Assembly: GCA_021186555.1 (NCBI GenBank)
Contig: JAJKFL010000010.1
Location: 24,000,679 to 24,064,678, forward strand
Length of the DNA stretch: 64,000 bases
Reading direction: 5' to 3'
DNA from: Reticulitermes speratus
Lineage: Eukaryota; Arthropoda; Insecta; Blattodea; Rhinotermitidae
Made by a program: the position numbers and the translations under genes. Shown piece by piece: positions 21,625-33,234 of the stretch (position 1 is its first letter; every line of letters begins with the position of its first letter). The notes below the pieces were generated by a model. That model was not told where the DNA came from, made no database searches, and saw nothing but the letters and a program-made list of their open reading frames with translations.

Positions 21625-24600
21625 CTCAGTTTTCCCCTGTCAGTATCATTCCACCAATGCTCCATACTCATTCATACATCTACCACCAACACTGTATAAT
21701 GTTTCTCTCCTAGTACTTCAGTTTTCCCCTGTCAGTATCATTCCACCAATGCTCCATACTCATTCAGTCATCTACCACCGACGCTGTATAATGTTTTTCT
21801 CCAGTACTTTAATTTTTCCCTGTCAGTATCATTCCACCAATGCTCCATACTCATTCATTCATTCATCTACCACCGACGCTGTATAATGTTTTTCTCCCAG
21901 TACTTCAGTTTTCTCCTGTCAGTATCATTCCACCAAGGATCCATACTCATTCTTCCATCTACCACCGACGCTGTATAATGTTTTTCACCCAGTACTTCAG
22001 TTTTCTCCTGTCAGTATCATTCCACCAATGCTCCATACTCATTCATCCATCTACCACCGACGCTGTATAATGTTTTTCTCCCAGTACTTCAGTTTTCTCC
22101 TGTCAGTATCATTCCACCAAGGCTCCATACTCATTCTTCCATCTACCACCGACGCTGTATAATGTTTTTCTCCCAGTACTTCAATTTTCCCTGTCAGTAT
22201 CATTCCACCAATGCTCCATACTCATTCATTCCATCTACCACCGACGCTGTAAATGTTTTTCTCCCAGTACTTCAATTTTCCCTGTCAGTATCATTCCACC
22301 AATGCTCCATACTCATTCTTTCATCTACCACCGACGCTGTATAAGTTTCTCTCCAGTACTTCATTTTCCTGTCAGTATCATTCCACCAATGGTTCCATAC
22401 TCATTCTTCATCTACCCGACGCGTGTATAATGTTGATTCTCCAGTACTTCAGTTTTCCCCTGTCAGTATCATTCCACCAATGCTCCATACTCATTCATAC
22501 ATCTACCACCGACGCTGTATAATGTTTTCTCCCAGTACTTCAGTTTTCCCTGTCAGTATCATTCCACCAATGCTCATACTCATTCATTCATCTACCACCG
22601 ACGCTGTATAATGTTTTCTCCCAGTACTTCAGTTTTCCCTGTCAGTATCATTCCACCAATGCTCCATACTCATTCATTCATCTACCACCGACGCTGTATA
22701 ATGTTTTTCTCCCAGTACTTCAGTTTTCCCTGTCAGTATCATTCCACCAATGCTCCATACTCATTCATATCATCTACCACCGACGCTGTATAATGTTTCT
22801 CTCCCAGTACTTCAGTTTTCCCCTGTCAGTATCATTCCACCAATGCTCCATACTCATTCATACATCTACCACCGACGCTGTATAATGTTTCTCTCCCAGT
22901 ACTTCAGTTTTCCCTGTCAGTATCATTCCACCAATGCTCCATACTCATTCATTCATCTACCACCGACGCTGTATAATGTTTTTCTCCAGTACTTCAGTTT
23001 TCCCTGTCAGTATCATTCCACCAATGCTCCATACTCATTCATACATCTACCACCACGCTGTATAATGTTTCTCTCCCAGTACTTCAGTTTTCCCTGTCAG
23101 TATCATTCCACCAATGCTCCATACTCATTCATCATCTACCACCAACGCTGTATAATGTTTCTCTCCCAGTACTTCAGTTTCCCCTGTCAGTATCATTCCA
23201 CCAATGTCCATACTCATTCATCATCTACCACCGAACGCTGTATAATGTTTCTCTCCCAGTACTCAGTTTTCCCCTGTCAGTATCATTCACCAATGCTCCA
23301 TACTCATTCATTCATCTACCACCACGCTGTATAATGTTTCTCTCCAGTACTTCAGTTTTCCCCTGTCAGTATCATTCCACCAATGCTCCATACTCATTCA
23401 TACATCTACCACCACGCTGTATAATGTTTCTCTCCCAGTACTTCAGTTTTCCCTGTCAGTATCATTCCACCAATGCTCCATACTCATTCATATCATCTAC
23501 CACCAGACGCTGTATAATGTTTCTCTCCCAGTACTTCAGTTTCCCTGTCAGTATCATTCCACCAATGCTCCATACTCATTCATCATCTACCACCAACGCT
23601 GTATAATGTTTCTCTCCCAGTACTTCAGTTTTCCCTGTCAGTATCATTCCACCAATGCTCCATACTCATTCATACATCTACCACCACGCTGTATAATGTT
23701 TCTCTCCCAGTACTTCAGTTTTCCCCTGTCAGTATCATTCCACCAATGCTCCATACTCATTCATACATCTACCACCAAACGCTGTATAATGTTTTCTCCC
23801 AGTACTTCAGTTTCCCCTGTCAGTATCATTCCACCAATGCTCCATACTCATTCATACATCTACCACCACGCTGTATAATGTTTCTCTCCCAGTACTTCAG
23901 TTTTCCCTGTCAGTATCATTCCACCAATGCTCCATACTCATTCATACATCTACCACCGACGCTGTATAATGTTTTTCTCCCAGTACTTCAGTTTCCCTGT
24001 CAGTATCATTCCACCAATGCTCCATACTCATTCATACATCTACCACCGAACGCTGTATAATGTTTCTCTCCCAGTACTTCAGTTTCCCCTGTCAGTATCA
24101 TTCCACCAATGCTCCATACTCATTCATACATCTACCACCACGCTGTATAATGTTTCTCTCCAGTACGTCAGTTTTCCCCTGTCAGTATCATTCCACCAAT
24201 GCTCCATACTCATTCATCATCTACCACCACGCTGTATAATGTTTCTCTCCAGTACTTCAGTTTTCCCCTGTCAGTATCATTCCACCAATGCTCCATATCA
24301 TTCATACATCTACCACCAACGCTGTATAATGTTTCTCTCCCAGTACTCAGTTTTCCCCTGTCAGTATCATTCCACCAATGCTCCATACTCATTCATTACA
24401 TCTACCACCAACGCTGTATAATGTTTCTCTCCCAGTACTTCAGTTTTCCCTGTCAGTATCATTCCACCAATGCTCCATACTCATTCATACATCTACCACC
24501 AACGCTGTATAATGTTCTCTCCCAGTACTTCAGTTTTCCCCTGTCAGTATCATTCCACCAATGCTCCATACTCATTCATTACATCTACCACCAACGCTGT

Positions 24601-25949
24601 ATAATGTTTCTCTCCCAGTACTTCAGTTTTCCCCTGTCAGTATCATTCCACCAATGCTCCATACTCATTCATACATCTACCACCAACGCTGTATAATGTT
24701 TCTCTCCCAGTACGTCAGTTTTCCCCTGTCAGTATCATTCCACCAATGCTCCATACTCATTCATACATCTACCACCGTCGCTGTATAATGTTTCTCTCCC
24801 AGTACTTCAGTTTTTCCCTGTCAGTATCATTCCACCAATGCTCCATACTCATTCATACATCTACCACCAACGCTGTATAATGTTTCTCTCCCAGTACGTC
24901 AGTTTTCCCCTGTCAGTATCATTCCACCAATGCTCCATACTCATTCATACATCTACCACCAACGCTGTATAATGTTTCTCTCCCAGTACTTCAGTTTTTC
25001 CCTGTCAGTATCATTCCACCAATGCTCCATACTCATTCATACATCTACCACCAACGCTGTATAATGTTTCTCTCCCAGTACGTCAGTTTTCCCCTGTCAG
25101 TATCATTCCACCAATGCTCCATACTCATTCATTCATCTACCACCAATGCTGTATAATGTTTCTCTCCTAGTACTTCAGTTTTCCCCTGTCAGTATCATTC
25201 CACCAATGCTCCATACTCATTCATACATATACCACCAACGCTGTATAATGTTTCTCTCCCAGTACGTCAGTTTTCCCCTCTCAGTATCATTCCACCAATG
25301 CTCCATACTCATTCATTCATCTACCACCAACGCTGTATAATGTTTCTCTCCCAGTACTTCAGTTTCCCCTGTCAGTATCATTCCACCAATGCTCCATACT
25401 CATTCATACATCTGCCACCAACGCTGTATAATGTTTCTCTCCCAGTACTTCAGTTTCCCCTGTCAGTATCATTCCACCAATGCTCCATACTCATTCATAC
25501 ATCTGCCACCAACGCTGTATAATGTTTCTCTCCCAGTACTTCAGTTTCCCCTGTCAGTATCATTCCACCAATGCTCCATACTCATTCATACATCTACCAC
25601 CAACGCTGTATAATGTTTTCTCCCAGTACTTCAGTTTTCCCCTGTCAGTATCATTCCACCAATGCTCCATACTCATTCATACATCTACCACCAACGCTGT
25701 ATAATGTTTTTCTCCCAGTACTTCAGTTTTCCCCTGTCAGTATCATTCCACCAATGCTCCATACTCATTCATACATCTACCACCAACGCTGTATAATGTT
25801 TTTCTCCCAGTACTTCAGTTTTCCCCTGTCAGTATCATTCCACCAATGCTCCATACTCATTCATACATCTACCACCAACGCTGTATAATGTTTCTCTCCC
25901 AGTACTTCAGTTTTCCCCTGTCAGTATCATTCCACCATTGCTCCATTCT
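21625..25949 (+). repeat. 91/92-bp satellite array 2 (about 47 copies)
   Basis: The unit is the same as array 1. The left third (about 21750-24600) carries many single-base deletions and small insertions in otherwise identical monomers, such as 'tctccagtac' for 'tctcccagtac' and 'ttcatcatctacc' for 'ttcatacatctacc'. The right third is clean. The frames reported here by translation are repeat artefacts. No SINE head is visible at the left edge; the array abuts element D. Confidence 0.93.
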
Positions 25950-26055
25950 CATCTTTATCAGCATGCTGCTCTTAGCAGTAGGGCGAACGGGCGAAACCTT
26001 TGAACCTTCCAGAAATGAAAGCTTTTTCTGAAATTTGTGAGCATTGGGTAGACTA
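25950..26055 (+). mobile_element. 3' tail of the 92-bp SINE array
   Basis: After the terminal variant monomer 'ccaccattgctccattctc' come 'catgctgctcttagcag', 'gggcgaacgggcgaaacc' and 'gagcattgggtagac'. It is collinear with the tail at 3513-3612. Confidence 0.6.
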
Positions 26056-26504
26056 ACCTTTCACATTTTTTTGGTTTTTAAGTGGTTGAAGTGTCTGTCT
26101 TGCTGCATCAGGACCTAAACATATTCATACTTCTGTCCGATGAATACAGGTAGTCACTCTCCTAGGGATTGTACATTTGCCAGCTTAATCCCTTTGTGAT
26201 ATTGACCATACAACTACTACAGATGTGTTTCGGGTTTCATGTAAATGAAATGTACATCAATTATTTGTATTACTGTCTTTAGGTGTTTAAATAATATTAT
26301 TATATAAAAAGCTTGAAAAATTTTAAATGATTTTATACTCGTACATTCGCTTGCTTGTATCCAAGTAGTTGTCTTGTTTGTCCTGTCGTGTCTGCGATCC
26401 TTATTTACATTTTGCGTTTAATTTTCAGTTCTCGTTTCTTAATATCAAAGTAATTTGTTATCAGACACGTTCGGAATATTGCAAAAAGTGTCTATGTCTT
26501 ACGT
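26056..26504. other. No recognised feature
   Basis: AT-rich, unique-looking sequence. Confidence 0.4.
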
Positions 26505-26975
26505 CATGCTTGTCTGTCTGTCCGTCCACATGGAACGCCTCGGCTTCCAATAGATGGATTTTCGTAAAACTTGATATTTGAGTATTTTTCGAAAATCTGT
26601 CAAGAAAATTCAAGTTTTATCAAAATCTGACAACAATAACGGTACTTTACACGAAGACCTATGTACATTTATGATAATATCTCGCTGAATTCTTCTTAGA
26701 AAGAGAAATGTTTCAGACAAAAGTTGTAGAGAAAATCAAAACACACATTTTATGTTCAATAACATTTTTCCTAAAATCGTGCCGTTTATGAGATAATGTG
26801 GTAAATCATGGTTGAGCCGGACAGACCACAGATGACAATATAATACGGCGCATGCGCTTTGCATGCTGGATAACTAAGGCTACAGACACACATTCATAAT
26901 GTGTAATACTTACTGCTTTTACACGGCAACAATGGTTACGCGAACGCTCCTCAATATTACGTTATACGTGTTGTT
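26505..26975 (+). repeat. Interspersed repeat R-C, copy 1
   Basis: It begins in a (GTCT)-rich stretch 'tctgtctgtccgtcc', then 'catggaacg', 'ttgatatttgagtattttt', 'aaaattcaagttt', 'tctgacaacaataacggta' and 'gataatatctcgctgaattc'. It continues to 'ggcgcatgcgctttgcatg' and 'caacaatggttacgcgaacg'. Collinear copies lie at 34400-34625, 35440-35895 and 58310-58735. I recognise the opening part as a dispersed arthropod repeat whose minus-strand translation contains a 'TDRQTDRHDE'-like run. Its class is unknown to me. Confidence 0.65.
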
Positions 26976-28160
26976 TATCGCTGACACCTCGCCACGTAAA
27001 GGCTGTGTGTGATTGTAGCACATTTGGAAGCTTAGTTATGTCGTTACTTCAGTAAAATATAAAAACAATGTTATCGTATTGAAAATGTAAAATGCTGCCT
27101 GAAATTGTAATTGCTGTCTGTGAAATAAAAAGCGGCCACGCTACAACATTTTGTTATAAATTTGTGCCATTTGTGACACTCTCAAAAATTTTCGCCATTC
27201 CTGCGTTACAATGAATGTTTTATTTTATCGCTGCACCGAACACGGCTGCTCTGTCGGAAAAGAAACCTGCATCTGCCGAGACACCACCTGACAGCCGCGG
27301 TGCTCAGGAGAGCGATAAAAGAAACGCACTGTACACAGAAGCCGGGATTAATCGAAGAGCTATTGGAGAGGATGACGCTGCTGTAAGTTGCGCCCATTTC
27401 AGGTGACTCATCTCAAGATCTTGTCATCTGAGTTGCGTGTTCAGAACCTGGTAGATAGTTCAACATTGTGACGCAAGGGGCAGGTGAAACGACAGCGTGA
27501 CTCACACAGTCACAGCCTGGCGCATGCCGAACATTGCTGGGACAAGTTTTTGTATTTTGTTTTAAGGATTATAGAGTAAGAAGCTTAGAGGTCGTTGACC
27601 TTTGGGGGGAAACCTGCGACGTTTTGAAGCTGGATTGAACTGTTGTGCTTGCGTGTGTGCATTTGTGTAGTTGTTTGTTTAACGACACTCTCAGTGCGAG
27701 GCTGATGTTCTCATTGTGGTTTTCGATTAAGACAAAATTCTTGCCTTATATTACGCATTTCGGCTGGTAAATAGTTAACGACGTTTCGGAAGAGCCTATT
27801 GCCTTCATCTTTAGGGTCAAGCCGTCTGAGAAGAGTGGCATTACCGGATTTGCGGTTCTCACAGCGGTGTTCCTGAAGATTAAAGCCTTCTGGAATGTGA
27901 TGCTCTGTCGTTGGGCGAGCAGTTATCGACGTTTCGGAGGATTATAGTGCCTTAATCTTCAGGTCCAAGCAGTCCAACTACACTGCGTCATGTCCCAGAA
28001 GACTTGGGTCTCGGAATTAGCATGCAGTGCCGTGCCATGGGGTGGGAGGTGGCCGTGGCTTACTTTAACCTATTATTCAGGCACTTGACTGGAGAGTGAG
28101 ACGAAGATTACAAGAACCGTCAAGATAGCCTGTGTCAATCTGGCATCTCCCGAATACAGG
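26976..28160. other. Unique sequence with two GAAACGTCG hairpins
   Basis: At 27778-27826 and 27915-27965, both reversed, are 'cgacgtttcgga..ttcatctttaggg' and 'cgacgtttcggagg..atcttcagg', 140 bp apart in the same orientation. The rest has no recognised gene. Paired 63-codon frames on opposite strands (27206-27406) show no motif. Confidence 0.45.
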
Positions 28161-28162
28161 AA

Positions 28163-28450
28163 CCACGACAGCTCAGTCGGTATAGCGACTGGCTACGGAC
28201 TGGACGTTTAGGCGTTCGAATTCCGGTGGTGGCGAGGTACTTTTTTGTTCTCCTAAACGTAGGACCGACTTTGGGGCCAACCCAGTCTCCTATTCAATGG
28301 GTACGACGGTTCTTTCCCGGGAGTAAGGCGGCCTGGGCGTAAAGCTGACAACTCATCTCTTCCTAGTGTCGAGGTTAAGAACGAGTGGAGCTATACCTCC
28401 ACTCCCCGTATGTGTCTTCATGTAGTGGATAGAGGCAACATTACTTTACC
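28163..28450 (+). mobile_element. SINE-2 copy
   Basis: The tRNA-like head is 'cagctcagtcggtatagcg' and 'ggcgttcgaattccggtgg'. The body has 'cccagtctcctattcaatgg', 'tttcccgggagtaaggcg' and 'gtgtcgaggttaagaac', and the 3' part is 'gtggagctatacctccac'. Moderately diverged. Confidence 0.8.
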
Positions 28451-28604
28451 TCCCGAATACAAAGCAGGAGAGCCAACCTCTCGATAACATGTAACATAAC
28501 ATTATATGCAGCATTATGTGTAACATATTTTATGACTACCAACTTAACAGTAAATTTTATTTTTTTCCCTGTACAAATACATGATTTGTACTTCTCACCA
28601 AATA

Positions 28605-28925
28605 TCGTTTGGGTGATGAGATGGGCTGGGCATGTGGCACGTATGATGGATAAGACGAATAATTACTGGGATTTGATAAGGAAACCTGAGGGAAAGAGGC
28701 CACTTGGAAGACCTACGTGTAAGTGGGATAATAATATTAAAGTGGATCTTTAAGAAATATGATGGGAGCGTGGATTGGACTGATGTGGCTCGGGTAGGGA
28801 CAGGTGGTGTCCTCTCTGAACACTGTAATGAAGCTTTGGGTTTCATAAAAGTGGGGGATTTATTGACTGAGGAACTAATAGCTTCACAAGAAGGTCTCTC
28901 CTCTTTGGAGTTAGGCCACAAACCC
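28605..28925 (+). pseudogene. LINE ORF C-terminus remnant
   Basis: The frame starting within 28605 reads 'MRWAGHVARMMDK', then 'KPEGKRPLGRPTCKWDNNIK' and a stop after 'VDL'. Frame-shifted continuation gives 'WERGLD'-like and 'TRRSLLFGV'-like sequence. These are the signature C-terminal motifs of a widespread insect non-LTR element. Frameshifts and stops make it dead. Related remnants are at 4.5, 43.5, 48.7 and 59.4 kb. Confidence 0.75.
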
Positions 28926-29314
28926 CATTAAACCTCATTTATTAGTTTCCAAGCAGTTCACTCAACCTCTTACTTCCCCTCCCCCCTATCTTTCCCTCCC
29001 CGCCACAGTCTCTCCCTCAATAGATCTTGTTCCTGCTGTGAGTTAGGTCCTGCATCGTATGTAGGACAGACTCCGTTTAATAACACGTCTACAGGGACTG
29101 GTCAGTGATGACTCAAACAGTCGGATATCCGCCTTGAAAGCGGGGGACAGATTTCACTCATTGGCATCCGAATGAGGAATCCGATGACGTTTCGTTCATC
29201 TCTTTGTGCGACAAACAAGGAAAGAAAATAGACAGTGGTCGATCCAACTAAGTGCACGTGTAACCTTAAATAACAATATGTTAATTTGTGACGCTCCTGC
29301 TGCATGTTTCGGCC
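28926..29314. other. No gene; pyrimidine-rich patch
   Basis: 28965-29030 is strongly pyrimidine-rich. Nothing else is recognised before the 19-bp array. Confidence 0.4.
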
Positions 29315-29768
29315 CCTGTAGTATGCTGCGGCTCCTGTAGTATGCTGCGGCTCCTGTAATATGCTGCGGCCCCTGTAGTAGTTTAGTATGCTGCGGTCCC
29401 TGTAGTATGCTGCGGTCCCTGTAGTATGCTGCGGTCTCCTGTAGTATGCTGCGGCTCCTGTAGTATGCTGCGGCTCCTGTAGTATGCTGCGGCTCCTGTA
29501 GTATGCTGCGGCTCCTGTAGTATGCTGCGGCTCCTGTAGTATGCTGCGGCTCCTGTAATATGCTGCGGCTCCTGTAATATGCTGCGGCTCCTGTAGTTTG
29601 CTGCGGTACCTGTAATATGCTGCGGCTCCTGTAATATGCTGCGGCTCCTGTAGTTTGCTGCGGTACCTGTAGCATGCTGCGGCCCCTGTAGCATGCTGCG
29701 GCCCCTGTAGCATGCTGCGGCCCCTGTAGTATGCTGCGGCCCCTGTAGTATGCTGCGGCCCCTGTAGG
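29315..29768. repeat. 19-bp minisatellite (about 24 copies)
   Basis: The unit is TATGCTGCGGCTCCTGTAG with variants 'ccctg', 'aatatg', 'gtttg' and 'gtacctg'. A 19-bp unit cycles all three frames over 57 bp, so long minus-strand frames (103-233 codons, 'CGRSILQEPQHTTGAAAYYR'-like) appear in overlapping phases. They are not supported as genes. Confidence 0.95.
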
Positions 29769-29859
29769 CTATCTTCAGGGAGATTATTTACAGACGCATA
29801 CATTTACAATAAGTGCTCTCCACTATGTGCATATGTAAAGGTACACTACAGTGTTGTCG

Positions 29860-30310
29860 ATATAAAAATTAAATCAATATTTGTCCATACACAACTGAGT
29901 TCTATGTGGTATATAGGACTACATGTTTCGACTTATTTCAGGTCATCCTCAGGTTCACAATTGGTCTTTACGACATATTGAGGACGAAATATACATTATG
30001 TAAGTCCATAAAACAGAATTAAAATGATTAAGATTATTAAAATTTTTATAACCATAAAAAGTTTAATAATCTTAATTATGTTTATGGCTTACAGAATGTA
30101 TAATTATGTTTATGGGCTTACAGAATGTATAATTATTTTATGGGCTTACAGAATGTATAATTATGTTTATGGGCTTACAGAATGTATAATTCTTCCTCAA
30201 TATGTTTTAAAGGCCAGTTGTGAACCTGAGGATGACTGTAATATGTCGAAACATGTTCTATATAGTAAATAAAATTTAGTTGTTTTTGGACAGATATTTA
30301 TATAATTTTT
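29860..30310. mobile_element. Foldback/MITE with ~120-bp arms and 29-bp core repeats
   Basis: Inverted arms run about 29868-29985 and 30215-30305. They share 'gttcacaa.tgg', 'catcctcaggttcac' / 'gtgaacctgaggatg', 'acatgtttcgac' / 'gtcgaaacatgt' and outer 'atatttgtcca' / 'tggacagatat'. Between them, 30074-30191 holds four copies of a 29-bp unit ('ttatgggcttacagaatg'). Each arm carries the GAAACATGT hairpin motif. No duplication was defined. Confidence 0.7.
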
Positions 30311-30394
30311 GTACTACTAACAACACAACGGGATGACTTTTGTTAAAATTACATTGTTATCAGCTACAATGTGTCTGAAATGTATGAAATGTAA

Positions 30395-30575
30395 AATACG
30401 TATATTTTACATTTCTTGATAATTTTATGTTCAGTTGCAGACAGACATCTGTGTTGCTACTGTGACGTCACTGCCTTAGAATGAAGATGTCAGTAGTGCC
30501 ACAGATGTCAGTAGTGCCACAGATGTCTGTGTGCAACTAAACATAAAATTATCAGGAAATGTAAAATTCCTGTTA
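30395..30575. mobile_element. Palindromic MITE
   Basis: The arms are 'ttttacatttcttgataat', 'tttatgttcagttgca' and 'acagacatctgtg', mirrored by 'cacagatgtctgt', 'tgcaactaaacataaaa' and 'ttatcaggaaatgtaaaa'. The centre contains a direct pair 'gtcagtagtgccacagat'. Non-coding. Confidence 0.75.
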
Positions 30576-30707
30576 TTAATCTACAGTTCATACATTTTAG
30601 CAACATTTTGACTGACAACATTGTATTTTATACTCTATACTATATACATCGTGCAACTTGTTACAGTCTTCATAACAACCAACAAATGCACCATATACAA
30701 TACATAC

Positions 30708-30807
30708 ATAATATACATTAAAGACCCCTACATATGTATCCCTTTGTGATGAACCCCTGAGGATGACACCTTGTTGTCGAAACATATGTAGGGGTCTTTA
30801 ATATACA
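30708..30807. mobile_element. Short foldback with hairpin motif
   Basis: Inverted arms 'attaaagacccctacatatg' and 'catatgtaggggtctttaat' enclose 'cccctgaggatgacaccttg' followed by 'ttgtcgaaac'. The right arm is contiguous with the GAAACAT motif. A further motif copy lies at 30924-30960. Confidence 0.7.
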
Positions 30808-31107
30808 TTGTGTATTTTGTCTGTCTACTGCATTTTTTGGTTATTATGAACATTGTGTTTTAACTTTACATATGCGTATCCTGGAAGGCATTTATTATAA
30901 ATATAATCCATTGTAAATAACTTCTCTGAAGATGGGCTTTAGGGGCCGAAACATGTAGGAGGAACATCACAAAATAATACAAAGTTATGTATGGTTACAT
31001 TTGCTGTTAGTTGGATTAAATGCTGTACATAGTCGGTGCATTGCACGGGATATGAATGACGTTAAACAAGGACAGTAGACTTGTCTGTGTTCGTCTTATG
31101 TTGGTCT

Positions 31108-32172
31108 GAGTTATGTGTTAGAAAGGTCAGACTGCGCTTGTATCATTTATGTGTTAGAAAGGTCGGACTGCGCTTGTATCATTTATGTGTTAGAAAGGTC
31201 GGACTGCGCTTGTATCAGTTATGTGTTAGAAAGGTCGGACTGCGCTTGTATCATTTATGTGTTAGAAAGGTCGGACTGCGCTTGTATCAGTTATGTGTTA
31301 GAAAGGTCGGACTGCGCTTGTATCAGTTATGTGTTAGAAAGGTCGGACTGCGCTTGTATCATTTATGTGTTAGAAAGGTCGGACTGCGCTTGTATCAGTT
31401 ATGTGTTAGAAAGGTCGGACTGCGCTTGTATCAGTTATGTGTTAGAAAGGTCGGACTGCGCTTGTATCAGTTCAACGTTTTGTGTTAGAAAGGTCGGACT
31501 GCGCTTGTATCAGTTATGTGTTAGAAAGGTCAGACTGCGCTTGTATCAGTTATGTGTTAGAAAGGTCGGACTGCGCTTGTATCAGTTCAACGTTTTGTGT
31601 TAGAAAGGTCGGACTGCGCTTGTATCAGTTATGTGTTAGAAAGGTCAGACTGCCCTTGTATCAGTTATGTGTTAGAAAGGTCGGACTGCGCTTGTATCAG
31701 TTATGTGTTAGAAAGGTCAGACTGCGCTTGTATCAGTTATGTGTTAGAAAGGTCAGACTGCGCTTGTATCAGTTATGTGTTAGAAAGGTCAGACTGCGCT
31801 TGTATCAGTTATGTGTTAGAAAGGTCGGACTGCGCTTGTATCAGTTATGTGTTAGAAAGGTCAGACTGCGCTTGTATCAGTTATGTGTTAGAAAGGTCAG
31901 ACTGCGCTTGTATCAGTTATGTGTTAGAAAGGTCGGACTGCGCTTGTATCAGTTATGTGTTAGAAAGGTCAGACTGCGCTTGTATCAGTTATGTGTTAGA
32001 AAGGTCAGACTGCGCTTGTATCAGTTATGTGTTAGAAAGGTCAGACTGCGCTTGTATCAGTTATGTGTTAGAAAGGTCAGACTGCGCTTGTATCAGTTAT
32101 GTGTTAGAAAGGTCAGACTGCGCTTGTATCAGTTATGTGTTAGAAAGGTCAGACTGCGCTTGTATCAGTTCA
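31108..32172. repeat. 36-bp minisatellite (about 29 copies)
   Basis: The unit contains 'ttatgtgttagaaaggtc', then 'rgactgcgcttgtatcag'. At 31471, 31588 and 32169 the linker 'ttatg' is replaced by 'ttcaacgttttg', marking sub-blocks. Early copies alternate 'catttatg' and 'cagttatg'. Copies with 'ggtcagac' dominate the right half, so the array grew in blocks. Unit length divisible by three keeps frames open (up to 280 codons, 12-residue period). Confidence 0.95.
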
Positions 32173-32249
32173 ACGTTTTGTGTTGCTGGTTTTGTCATTA
32201 TGCGGTCAAAGACACAACTGACCTGTCCTAGAGATCCGGGCACGGAAGA

Positions 32250-32420
32250 GGCTGCAAAAGATGCACTCCGTGACGCAATGCACAGACTTTACCAAGGCGT
32301 TCTTTACCATCAGAATGTCATACTGCGTCACGGTACACGTGTAAATGTAATTTCATTTACGCCCACAACAAAAGTACGACCTTCCCTGCGCCCATTTTCA
32401 CGAAACAGTGTCCGGGCCAT
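32250..32420 (-). repeat. Interspersed repeat R-A, copy 3 (minus)
   Basis: The reverse complement carries 'gaaattacatttacacgtg', 'aaagaacgccttggtaaag' and 'tgcgtcacgg'-type phrases of R-A. The open frame from the 36-bp array runs into it, giving a false unique C-terminus. Confidence 0.55.
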
Positions 32421-32439
32421 CTCTGGGGTTCACCAATAG

Positions 32440-32535
32440 GTATCGGGGGCTTTGTACAGAGGGTAAGCAGCCGTGGAGTGAAACTAACCACGCCTCCATC
32501 TAGTGTCGAGGTTAAGAATTAGTGGAGTTTAACCT
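32440..32535 (+). mobile_element. SINE-2 3' fragment
   Basis: 'ccatctagtgtcgaggtt', 'aagaattagtggag' and 'taacctcc' correspond to the 3' body of SINE-2. The head is absent. Confidence 0.55.
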
Positions 32536-33234
32536 CCAATTTTCCATTAGCTGTTGAAACCTCCGGCGCGAAAGAGTTTTTCCTGTTCAGTTTCATATTT
32601 TTGCCGGCCCACACGCAAGGGCACTGAACGGATTTTGATATTTTGCCTTTAGTATTGCTTAAAAGGGGAAGTAAATTTGTATTGCTGGACAATTCGACCA
32701 ATCAGAGTTGCCTCTTCAGTGACAGGAGGGGCCACAGCAACTGTATAGGTCTGCCTAGATTATTGTACGCTCTGTAGTGAAACTTTGTACAGGGGAGATA
32801 TTTTTTATAACGCGTGTTTGTGCCCGGTCTCTGTGTAATATCCTTATAGAGGGTGTCGTTTTTCATACTGTGACGTAACTTACCAAATGTGACATGGAAA
32901 TACAGACACAAATACAGACACAGTATACTGTAGTCCATCATGGCATAAACATCAACCGACAATACAGGGTGTGCACATTTATTGCATACAGTCTTAAACG
33001 CTACGATTCAACTGTCCTGTGTGTGAGACTAAAATAATTTAATTTTTACTAATTGTTTGCAGGATAACTGCCTTCGAATGAAGACGACAGAAGTTTGTCG
33101 ACAATGAAATATAAAATATTGTTAATAAATGCAAAAATTTGCAATTTGTTTATATTTAAACATGTTTAGCAAAGTTAATTGATAATATTGTATTTTAACT
33201 CTACACCTGCCCATCTTTGACAAAATTTTCTGTA
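32536..33234. other. No recognised feature
   Basis: Unique-looking sequence. 33066-33100 ('gaatgaagacgacag...tcgacaatgaaat') weakly resembles the hairpin motif and is not counted. Confidence 0.4.

Noticed and set aside
29102..29803. 233-codon minus-strand frame with Tyr/Arg-rich repeats
   Set aside because: A 19-bp minisatellite read through three phases; overlapping frames give the same peptides.
31597..32439. 280-codon open frame with a 12-residue repeat and a unique C-terminus
   Set aside because: The repeat part comes from a 36-bp minisatellite open in several frames, and the C-terminus lies in the dispersed R-A repeat on its reverse strand.
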